A DNA stretch of 19,269 nucleotides from Xanthoparmelia taractica (taxonomy: Eukaryota > Ascomycota > Lecanoromycetes > Lecanorales > Parmeliaceae): assembly GCA_033085395.1 (NCBI GenBank), contig JANQBS010000479.1:1-19269 (forward strand), given 5' to 3'. Shown one piece after another: positions 1-8,224 of this stretch. Under the pieces are notes generated by a model. It had not been told where the DNA came from and made no database searches. It saw only the letters and a list, made by a program, of their open reading frames with translations. Each line of letters opens with the position of its first letter. The stretch's first letter is position 1. A program made the translations under genes and the position numbers.

Positions 1-143
1 ACGTATTTTTAGAATATAAAAAAATATTACGTAATATATTTATTAAAAACCCAATGGGAGTATGGGATATCCCATATCTTTTGGTATGGTATTCGAAAAA
101 CTGGTCCCATACCATTAAATATACCACACCTTTCCGACCCGTA
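1..143. mobile_element. MITE copy 1, right-hand part, cut by the window edge
   Basis: This stretch is the same length (143 nt) as 17658-17800 and nearly identical to it. It ends in the inverted repeat ACCTTTCCGACCCG followed by TA, the right end of the complete 272-bp element at 17527-17798. The left half, about 130 bp with the other terminal repeat, would lie before base 1. Nearly all differences between the copies are C/T or G/A changes (around 76, 81-88, 112, 116), in both directions; one near position 18 is A/T. That is what RIP does to duplicated DNA. The element has no coding capacity. Family name unknown; the TA target site suggests mobilisation by a Tc1/mariner/pogo-type transposase. 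Confidence 0.85.
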
Positions 144-470
144 GTTATAGAGACTCTCTTCGTTTAATAATCTTAAAAATCTATAAGAAACAGCAGAGAA
201 TTAAAGATTCGGCTCTTTTAAAGACTCTACGTACTCGAGAGAGAAAGTTACGTCTTACGAAGTAGACTAATATGCGTTAAGACAAATTAGATAGCTAATT
301 TAAAAAGAATTTGACTGGAAAACAGTAGCAATTTTTAAAGCTAGTCAGCTAGAGCTAAGGTTATTTATTAACGTACTTTCGATATAAAGGAATTTTCGAT
401 TTAACGGAATAATAAGCCTGATTTTTCGATTCAGCTATAACGAGAGTTGACTGTATAGGCTAACACTAGC
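144..470. other. AT-rich, RIP-like block, left edge of the gene island
   Basis: The stretch is AT-rich with many TpA steps and frequent stops in all frames. I recognise no coding ghost in it. Base composition returns to normal between about 440 and 480, only about 170 bp before the start codon of the HSBP1-like gene. The promoter of that gene therefore lies on or next to the boundary. Confidence 0.6.
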
Positions 471-644
471 GCTGTGCTCGACTACCTTGAGGTTAGCTTC
501 TTGGTCGTGAACCCACGCCTTGCCTCTGCTCCCGAAGGACCCTTCTATTTATAGCTACCGTATGGGTGACAAGCCAACGGAAGGCGATCTACAGCTCAAT
601 TGGCTGTGGACTGTAAGCTGACACACTTCTGCACCACAGAGACG

Positions 645-988
645 ATGTCTTCAGCCGATCGAGGTCCGAATCCTCGTTCAAATGTATGTTGTTCTTGCCA
701 TTGACCCAACCGGCTTCTGACCTGCTGGCATTATCACAGACTGTGATCAGTACTGGAGATGAGAGCGACCTTGTTAAGGCCGTCGATAATCTCCTAAACA
801 ATCTTGGCCCCAAGTTTTCCAAGATCTCGGCCGAGTTGTTTGCGAAAAGTATTGGAAGCTATCACCGTTTTGACTCAACGCTTGACTAATCATTCATATC
901 ATTCATAGTGGACGAGATGTCACAGCGGCTCGATGATATGGAAGCAGCCATCAAGGCCGGCAACAACACAGAGCATGGGGAAGTTTGA
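645..988 (+). CDS. HSBP1-like small coiled-coil protein
   Basis: I assembled three exons: 645-683, 740-848 and 909-988. They give 75 residues, close to the usual length (about 76 in animals). Both introns (56 and 60 nt) have GTATGT/GTATTG donors, CTGAC/CTAAT branch sites and AG acceptors, and the frame holds through both. The Met codon of FAK-M-DEM is split by intron 2. The core AVDNLLNNLGPKFSKIS, followed by FAKMDEMSQRLDDMEAAI, has the heptad pattern of heat shock factor binding protein 1. In animals HSBP1 binds the trimerisation domain of HSF1 and dampens the heat response; in fungi the role is mostly inferred. The ATG at 645 was chosen because it joins in frame to the conserved core. A later ATG at 686 lies inside intron 1. 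The gene converges on the PDI gene, with 313 bp between their stop codons. Confidence 0.85.
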
Positions 989-1301
989 AGGGCTAGACGC
1001 GTGCGATTTGCCACAATATCTACACACATGCAATTATATCTTGTGTATACCCGGGGCAGCTGCCCATGTATTTCGGCGACCTTATCAGTGTCTTCTTGGA
1101 AACTAGTTTCTTCATTTGACAGTCATGTGGGGCAGTGCGCGCAATTTACAACATCAAAACTGAAGGAGCTTCTGAATTCGAATTCTATCTAAGTGTAATG
1201 ACACGAGTGTCGAATTCAGCAAAAACTTGGCCTTTATTGAGGAAATTGCTAAAGTGCGCACCCAACCGCTTTTAAATTTCTATCGTACAATATGCAGGCT
1301 T
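989..1301. other. Spacer between two convergent genes
   Basis: This holds the 3' ends of the HSBP1-like and PDI transcripts. I see no gene in it. It does contain an open stretch at 1001-1192, but this resembles no family I know. Confidence 0.6.
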
Positions 1302-2456
1302 TTATAACTCTTCTTTGGCGACCGGTTCCTGGCCCTTGAACCGTCTCAAGATGTTGGATCGGGAAGTCAAATCATCAATCTTCTCAGGTGCTAACCCCCC
1401 CTTCTTGATCAGACCTTGCAACCTAGCCAGTTCTTTCTCAGTATATCCGGCGTTCTTGCTGAGCTTGTCCGAAACCTTAATGTAGTATTCCGCATACTTA
1501 TCCTTCGATGCCTTTGCAGCAATTGCGATCTGTTGGGAAAGACTGGCAATGCTTTCACCCCCAGCAAGCCTGCCCACAATGGTATCCAGACTTGGAATCG
1601 TGCCGGCAATTTCATCCAGCTTGCCGCCAATCGTGCGGTGAACGCCCGCCTTTTCGTTCATGAAGGAAAGAATGTCCTGCTCAGTTCGACCGCCCTCATA
1701 TGGCTCAGGGTTGGTAGAACCTTTGGGAAAGTATTTGATGGTAGGGTACGATTTCACACCTTGATCTTGGGCTGTAGCTTTCGAGTTCTCGGCTTCAGCA
1801 TCGACCTTGGCGACCAGAATGTTGGGCTCTGAAGCGTAGTCCGCCGCTACTTGTTCCCAAACTGGAGCTAAGCTCTTGCAGTCTGCGACTAGGTTAGCAA
1901 CATCGCTATAGAAATGATCTAAGAACGGCTTCAGCATACGCCCACACCATGGTGCAGTAAAGGCCACCAAGACATCCTTATCACCACCTATCTCAGCCTT
2001 GAACGATCTGTCCGTAAGCATTTCCACGGCGCTTGCAGCTGCTTTCTTTGTTTTGATCTTGAGACCTGTTTTCTCCGAGATGAAGCTGGAAAGGCTCTCC
2101 AAGTCCCGACCACCTTGGTAGTCTGTAGGTGTATCGCTCTTGCCGTCAAACCATTTTAGCGTGGGAAAACCCTGTACACCAAATCTTCGTCCGAGTTCCT
2201 TCTCTGCATCGGCGTCTACTTTTGCAATCGATACTTTGTCTTTGGCGAACTCAAAGTTGGTGGCCAACTCTTCATATACGGGGGCTAACTTCTTGCAATG
2301 GCCGCACCAAGGAGCGAAGAACTCAACCAACGCCGGTTTGCCTGATTTTAAGACAATGTCGTCAAAATTGTTTGGGATGAGGTCAAGGACAGAGGATGCT
2401 GCATGGGCGCCCAGGACAGCAAAGGTAGCGAGGAGGAGGTAGACAAGTCGAGCCAT
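1302..2456 (-). CDS. Protein disulfide isomerase, TigA/ERp38 (PDI-D) type
   Basis: Oxidises and rearranges disulfides in secretory proteins in the ER lumen. Exons are 2456-1940 and 1882-1302, giving 365 residues. Order of parts: signal peptide (residues 1 to about 20, MARLVYLLLATFAVLGAHA), first thioredoxin domain with APWCGHCKKL near residue 50, second thioredoxin domain with APWCG-HCKSL near residue 170, then a C-terminal helical ERp29c-like domain, ending KEEL, a plausible variant of the KDEL/HDEL retention signal. This a-a'-D layout is typical of fungal TigA/ERp38. The single intron (1939-1883, 57 nt, GTATGC donor, GCTAAC branch, CAG acceptor) splits the His codon of the second CGHC. The intron is a multiple of three without a stop, so the unspliced frame stays open for 384 codons. 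The upstream spacer contains GACGTCA at 2727-2733, which resembles bZIP sites; a link to the unfolded-protein response is only a guess. Confidence 0.95.
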   Translation of the reverse strand: MARLVYLLLATFAVLGAHAASSVLDLIPNNFDDIVLKSGKPALVEFFAPWCGHCKKLAPVYEELATNFEFAKDKVSIAKVDADAEKELGRRFGVQGFPTLKWFDGKSDTPTDYQGGRDLESLSSFISEKTGLKIKTKKAAASAVEMLTDRSFKAEIGGDKDVLVAFTAPWCGRMLKPFLDHFYSDVANLVADCKSLAPVWEQVAADYASEPNILVAKVDAEAENSKATAQDQGVKSYPTIKYFPKGSTNPEPYEGGRTEQDILSFMNEKAGVHRTIGGKLDEIAGTIPSLDTIVGRLAGGESIASLSQQIAIAAKASKDKYAEYYIKVSDKLSKNAGYTEKELARLQGLIKKGGLAPEKIDDLTSRSNILRRFKGQEPVAKEEL

Positions 2457-2945
2457 GAGGATAATTGGATGAACGAAATGTTATTGAGACTTGATACAAT
2501 TAGGCCTTTGAACTCTTGCTGATCGAAAATGTTCACTATATGTCCGCTTAAACATTGAGGACACAGTAGCGGAAATCTTAGTGGCGCGGCAGAACCGCCC
2601 TATAATTACTCCGTAGTATTGAAATAAAAATTTGCCACACGTTTCGAACGCAATTCGCATACAGACCAAAAGGCCAAATAAATTTCGCGCCATCTTACAG
2701 CTACAGGAATTTGTGATAGCGTCTTCGACGTCATCATCCTACACTGACTTCGGTTTTAATCTTTCCTTGAAATACCATGACATCTTACAATAATCCTCAC
2801 CGTCAGCGTAACGTTCCAAGCTGTCACCTCAACGCCCGTTGAATAGACGCACACATACCTGCAAAGTGATACCTGTTGGCTTACTCTCGCAAGCTTCAGC
2901 TCTTGTGAAAGCATTCACATACCCGCCAAGCTCATCTAACCCTCC
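2457..2945. promoter_or_regulatory. PDI promoter region plus MKT1 3' end
   Basis: This 489-bp spacer sits between the MKT1 stop codon and the PDI start codon; both genes run leftward. No other gene is seen. A bZIP-like GACGTCA lies at 2727-2733, about 270 bp upstream of the PDI start. Polyadenylation and transcription start sites cannot be placed from sequence alone. Confidence 0.45.
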
Positions 2946-5578
2946 TCACCTCCTCCGAGATAGCCAGTTATCGACTTCGTCCCAGATTTCGGTGTTTTTC
3001 AACTTATTCCTAGCTGTATTGACTCCTTGGTAAACCTAGAGACGAAATAAGCGTCACTCATGATCCATGCCCACTGGACTTATACACTCACTGCGTCCCA
3101 GATTCGGAAAGCATCATCTAAGCTGCCGCTGAAATCGCCATGCATAATCCACTCTTGCCCTTTCTTTTTGACTTCGGCCCGAGTATTCACTGACGTTGGA
3201 TCTGAGTAATTACACAAGTCGTCTAGAAAGTGCATTGTCAAGACTCCAAGAGCGCACGATTGCTCCTGATAAAATGGCAAGCTGTATGAACATCAGGAAA
3301 CAGTGTCACCAACATTCTTGGGGTCAGTAGACATACCCAAGAGAGATGTCTACCCAGTCATTGCGCTCTCTATCAACGAGTCCCTCCAAAAACATGGACG
3401 CAACGATCATCTCTAGCAAATCACGCAGGCTTGCGTGCACATTCGACACAATGGAGTGGTAGGCAAGCATGTGTCGACTTAAAGGACCACTATAACCCTT
3501 AGCCGAATGGCGTATTTTACCGAGACAGGCAACGCGAGACACAAGCATGGCATTGCGCTTGTCAATATCTGGTATAGGCATTAGCAGTATTCAACCTGTC
3601 GAACTCAGGCATTTGCACCCACCTGATCCATTTCCTGGAGCACCACCATAACCTAAAAACATGGTGTCCGGATTGATGAGCTCAAGACGCATCAGCTCTA
3701 CAGCAATTAGCGCAGCCTCCTCTTCATCCCTCCTTGTGCCTGAGGCCGACCAAACAGCTTCCAATACTTTGCCCCACTCCGTGAGCTGATGCTGCTCGTT
3801 CAAATACCCTCGTAGCTGAAGCAAGCGCCAAACTGCGTTTGCTAGTATCTCATCGCGGTGCTTCAGAAGCTTGGAATAGTCAGCGCATTGTTCAAACTTC
3901 AATACTTCGATCCAAACCTCTTGTCCAGCCCTTGGCTTTTGCGAGACAGTCTTCGCAGCAAAGTCGGGATTCTCCAGGCTCAGAATCGCAAATGAGAGAG
4001 TACCTGCTGGCAAGTCTTCCGTGGAATACTACAATAATGATTAGCTTAAAGCATCGCTGCAGTTCAACATTCATGTACCCCCGCTATGAGATTGTTTTTG
4101 ACGTTCCACTTCGACAGCAAGTCCCGCGGAGCGGATACATCCCTCATGTTGAATTTTCCATCGTAGGTGGGGTCAAACCAAAGGTTCGTTGTAATGTCCC
4201 TCGAGTGATAATACCGATGTATCGGCTCGGTTAAGAGCGACAGTGCCTGCCTCCTCAATGGATCTAGCTGGACCTTCACCAGGTTTTGATAAGGTCGACC
4301 ATCGCCGCCTGCGAGAGGCTGTGTGATAGAGACCTTGCCTGAGGTCAACCAGTTGAGGATCCTTGGACGAAGCATACCTCGAGAGAGGTACATGTAAAGT
4401 TCTTCGGGCAGACGTAGGCCAATGCACTCATGAGCATCATCGGGAGCATGGTCCTTGTCTAAGATCTCAACATCTCCTTCATCGGTCATAATGGCGTGGT
4501 GTCTGATTCTTGTCAAGGCCCTCTTGTACTGGTCTAGGTATACCCCTTTTACAGCAGGATCGGTAGAATACTGTGCACACAAGCGCGCAACACTACCTCC
4601 ACAGGATATAAGCATCTCGACAACGTTGCGCATAGTGAACGGTTTGCGATAAACATTTTCGTTTTCTAGTGGTGGAAAACTGGGGAGAAGGCCGGAACCA
4701 GCCAACAGGAGAGAATCAATAAAAACATTTGCAGGTATATTGCCGAGCGCTGCAAGACAGTCTCGTCGATCGATCCATTGGAAAGTGGAAAGCTCAGTGA
4801 CAGGAGACTCCGGTTTGTTCTTCTCGCCCATGTTCTGGCCACCATCGGTGACCTCGAATTTAGTGATGAGCTTGTCAACGCCGAAACAGAAGAGCTCCGA
4901 CGGGCCGTATATGGCATCGATGAATTGGCTGGGGTGCTTCTCATAGTATATAAGCTAAATATGATCAGCGTTGCCTGCGTACATAGACTATCGAAGCGTA
5001 CCTGAGCTAGCGCGCTATAAGGTGCAACGGTGAAAGGAACGCCTTGCTCGTGAAGCGTCTTCTTTAAGATTTCGGATAAAGTCGATGGATACCACTGGCC
5101 TGATATACCACTTAAGATCCTTGTTGATCTGGAACGGTTGATCGGAGCATACCTGAAGCCTTGAATACATCCCTGGCTTGTTTGGCTTGTTCGGTTTCAT
5201 AGAGGGTGAAAGCCTCACTGCCTAACTCCGCCGCTGTTGCGGAGCTCGTAAATGAATCGCTTCCAATGCCGGAATCCAAGCCGTTGAATACGAAATGTAA
5301 TCTCAATCCAGCATCTTGCAAAAGCTTCAAAGCGTCACTCACGGTCGACTCGAACGCCAGGGGAGGCCCTCCCAGCGCGGACAACAGAGGATCTTTATTT
5401 AAACCAAGTATATAGTATGCAGCATCAATGCCTATAACACGATCTTGAAGAAATTTAAGATCGAAGGACTTGGCGATACCTTTGTCTGCCGCCCAGACAT
5501 CAAAAGCTACGACTGCAGAGAAATCAGCTTTCAACCGCAACCTCTGTCTTGGAGGTCAGAGCATCGCTTACCGCCCAT
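2946..5578 (-). CDS. MKT1: MKT1 homologue (XPG-like post-transcriptional regulator)
   Basis: Eight exons join in frame to 752 residues: 5578-5572, 5512-5153, 5099-5002, 4954-4079, 4028-3623, 3568-3337, 3281-3092, 3035-2946. The seven introns are 47-59 nt, all GT-AG. The N-terminus is XPG-N-like (WAADKGIAKSFDLK, then VIGIDAAYYIL near residue 35). An XPG-I-like part follows (YGPSELFCFGVDKLITKF near residue 170), then the MKT1 N and C domains, ending NTEIWDEVDNWLSRRR. In yeast Mkt1 binds Pbp1 and controls translation or stability of selected mRNAs from the cytoplasm. The nuclease centre looks degenerate: FVFNG stands where active XPG/FEN enzymes have FVFDG, so catalysis is unlikely. The start was chosen because ATGGGCG, spliced at GTAAGC, gives MGVVAFDVWAADKG; exon 2 has no suitable ATG in its conserved part. 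The final exon was found from the GTGAGT donor at 3091, where simple read-through ends early. Confidence 0.93.
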
Positions 5579-5966
5579 CGTCAGGATATCGGAAAGAAGA
5601 CAAAAGGGATGCTGGCAGCTGCCGATGGACGGCCTTCACCAAGGGCCTTCACCAAGAACCCTCACCGGCTTCAAAAAAATACGGTGTGTTGGTAATGTAG
5701 AAACAGGAGCTGTCCGAGATGAAAAGAAGGCTTTGAGAAATGCTTCGGAATCGGGCAGGGCGCTAAAAAGGTACTTCTAGTTCTAAGCCCGGCCAAACCC
5801 GCGCTCGGCCATCTAGCCCTAACCCAGCCCTAGGTAACCTACGAGTGAGGGGTCTCGGGGGTGAACCCTTCTACGGTTTGCTCCCTTCGACTCCATGGTC
5901 CACATTTCACGGCCGAACACTCTTTAGATCTCTCAGACCATTGTCTGGAATCGGCCCCGGGAACAA
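5579..5966. promoter_or_regulatory. Divergent promoter region, MKT1 / oxygenase
   Basis: This 388-bp spacer lies between two start codons pointing away from each other, so it must carry both promoters. It contains a perfect 13-bp tandem duplication at 5631-5656. I see no TATA box in a convincing position and no gene. Confidence 0.5.
5631..5656. repeat. 13-bp tandem duplication
   Basis: GGCCTTCACCAAG occurs twice in direct succession, 5631-5643 and 5644-5656, with no mismatch. It lies about 50 bp upstream of the MKT1 start codon, so it would fall in its 5' untranslated region or core promoter. Confidence 0.9.
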
Positions 5967-7521
5967 ATGGGTGATAAATGGAGCAGCGTTTCAAGCCTAC
6001 AGATACCAGTCATCGACATATCTGATGCCGCTTCAGAAGACACGGCAGACCAGCTAGTAGATGCTGTTGCTCGATATGGCTTTGTCTATGTCAGGGGTGA
6101 GGGGATACGTTTTACGAAGCGCGTTATAGATAATGCCTTTGAACTGGTCAAAACGGAGCGACTCCCCCCTAGACGAACAGACAATGCTAATATAACATGC
6201 ACAGTCGCAAAGATTCTTCTCGTCAACTTTGGAGGACAAAGAAAAATGCGCTATCCAAGCCAATGTAAAACCCTTCCGCTTGTATTATCCTTGTGACTGG
6301 GCCAGTCTCTCAGATCGTGCTAGAACATCGGTTGGTCGTCAATGCACTCAGAAACCTTGGACCCCAAGACTCAAAAGGTACTAGGCCCTTTCAAAGGCGC
6401 AAGGCCCGGCTAACTTTTCTACAGAGAGGAGACTTCAAAGAGTCCTCCTCCAAACCCAGGGCGCCAATGCTGTCACCGCTGACCACTGTCGAATAGAGCA
6501 ATGAACTTTGGCGAATTTGCCAATGGCAAAGCACAACAGCCTTTACCGCCATCTCTTGCTTCACATGAAGCCGAGCTGAACCATTTTGGAGTACTTTGCC
6601 ATGAGCTCTGCATTAAGCTCCTGCGCCTCTTCGCTCTGGGTCTCAGAGTATGTAAGTGCGTGCGCCTCTTAGGCTTTCTGCTGCCTGACTGGACCCAGAT
6701 CGATCCTAATGAAGGTGGAATGGATTGGTTCTCGTCCCGACACAATCCCTCTCATGGCTCTTCAGGCAGCGTGCTTCGATTGCGTAAGCACCCTTTTTGA
6801 ATTATTCCTTCCCATTCCTTAGCTTTGTTCAAGTCCTCAGACCTGTTTGGGGAGTGTCTCGCTTCTCAACAATGTCACCAAAATTCAATATTTTACCCGA
6901 GGAAAGAAATGCTGATTCCGTAATGGTGTAGTCCACGTATGTGCGTCCCTGTGGGAAACGTTTGATAGCTAATACCATTTCATACAGTATCCCGCCGTCA
7001 GATTGAATGATTTGGACACTGCCGTCGATATTCGAGCTGGAGCCCACAGCGATTATGGTAAGCGCTAGTGTTTTAGTGATAGGATTACATTTACCAAACG
7101 CCTAGGTTCTCTCACTCTCCTTTTCCAGCGCGCCTCCCAGCCAGGCCTGGAGGTCTTTACCCCAGGTTCGTCGTGGTCTCCGGTATGTGTATATCCACCT
7201 GGCACAGAGGACGACCTTTTTCCACCTATCCTTGTGAACATTGGGGATTTGATGCATTTCTGGACGAATGGATTGCTTAAAAGTACCGTTCATCGGGTTG
7301 TCTTTCCTCAAGGTGAAAGTGCAGATAGGTATAGTATAGCATACTTTTGCCATCCTTTGGACAGTATTGAGATAGAGGCTGTCCCGAGCGACATGATCAG
7401 CGACAGGATAACGGAGAGTAGGCAGCAACACTTGGGAACGGTGACCGCGGAGGGCTATCTGAAAAGTAGGCTTACAGAAACGTACGGGTGGGGAAAGGAG
7501 CAGTCGCCAGCGTGTTACTAG
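5967..7521 (+). CDS. 2-oxoglutarate/Fe(II)-dependent oxygenase (IPNS-like), probably broken
   Basis: Members couple oxidation of a small substrate to decarboxylation of 2-oxoglutarate (or, in isopenicillin N synthase, to ring closure). Exons I can assign: 5967-6146, 6205-6264, 6324-6377, 6425-6441, 6497-6647, 6699-6783, 6988-7057, 7106-7521. Seen in order: the DIOX_N part (LQIPVIDISDAASEDTADQL), RGDFKE-AMNFGEFANGK, the iron ligands of the HxD motif in AGAHSDYG, STVHRVVFP with the second His, and DRYSIAYF with the Arg/Ser that binds 2-oxoglutarate. All ligands are present. The problem lies between exons 6 and 7: the donor at 6784 leaves phase 1, while the only usable acceptor (6987) needs phase 0. 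Two other introns have poor donors (GTCAAA at 6147, GTCCTC at 6442). Either the gene is a recent pseudogene, or a base error or unusual splice is involved. The substrate cannot be inferred. Confidence 0.8.
6784..6987. other. 204-nt interruption of the oxygenase gene
   Basis: The stretch starts with a good donor (GTAAGC) and ends with a good branch and acceptor (GCTAATACC, then CATACAG). It is about four times longer than the other introns and its removal shifts the frame. Reading on through CGT AAG to 6788 and resuming at TAT in 6988 would give VLRL-RK-YPAV, the spacing I remember for the family; that would make 6789-6987 a 199-nt insertion. I see no target duplication or inverted repeat at its ends. 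It matches no family I recognise. The long antisense open frame across it lacks an ATG start. Confidence 0.5.
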
Positions 7522-7715
7522 GGAACTGAAACCTCGAACGTCTAGCTGGACACCTCCAGAGCCCCAGTCTTTGGGACTTGGACTGAAGTCTCGGACTCGC
7601 ACTAGCTTCCTACGTCTATGAATAGATAGACATATCGAGCACTTCCTGTCTAAATATCCGAAGTAAGAACAAGTGATTTGAAAGGCTATTCAACTATAGC
7701 GCGCTGTGTAGGAAC

Positions 7716-7961
7716 ATGGGCCTATACTCTAATGATTTCAATGATCGTAAGTAAAAGAACCTTTCGAGCCGCTACTAAACATTTGACGCCCTCTGCGAAT
7801 TTCCACCCTTGGTAGTAGTCACACAGCCTGGAGCGTGGGGTACGTATTATGCAGGAGGGTATATTGGACCGACAGAGGCAGAATTTCAAAGACTAAGGAT
7901 AGATGATCCAAACGCCAAGTCTTTTCCGCAAGACCGTCAACCAGCGGTTGACCGCTGGTGA
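7716..7961 (+). CDS. Unidentified short gene or gene remnant
   Basis: ATG at 7716 opens MGLYSNDFND, and the next codon is split by a GTAAGT donor at 7747. A perfect TACTAAAC branch site follows at 7773-7780, with two acceptors in tandem (TAG at 7815 and 7818), both in frame. The second exon reads TQPGAWGTYYAGGYIGPTEA and then EFQRLRIDDPNAKSFPQD before TGA at 7959. Its composition looks protein-like, but I do not recognise the family. In the +1 frame a second open stretch runs through RLTAGEEYKNFATSLSGNIG to about 8040, so the original protein may have been longer and then frameshifted. It follows the oxygenase on the same strand and may share its decay. Confidence 0.35.
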
Positions 7962-8224
7962 GGAGTACAAAAACTTTGCGACAAGTTTGTCAGGAAACAT
8001 AGGTCGTGAAATTTTTGGGGATATCGAAGTCGATTCATGATGCTTGGTATAGCGTTTCGCTAATAAGATGGTGCCGTAAAGAAAAGACTCGTGGAGGCCA
8101 GGATCACCCGCACCTAACGCCCAGGACCCAAAAACTACCGCTCGCAATACTGGATGCCGCTAACTTCGAGGGGGGATGTCAAACTCAATCGAATGCAACG
8201 GAATGTGGACGAGTGAGTGCTGGG

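Noticed and set aside
592..683. tRNA-like segment: A-box-like CAGCTCAATTGG and a T-arm-like hairpin CGAGGTCCGAATCCTCG
   Set aside because: There is no matching acceptor stem, both boxes miss the consensus, and the T-arm-like part lies inside the first coding exon of the HSBP1-like gene.
6829..7047. Antisense open frame over the oxygenase interruption
   Set aside because: It starts at a GTG, overlaps coding exon 7 of the oxygenase on the other strand and resembles nothing known.
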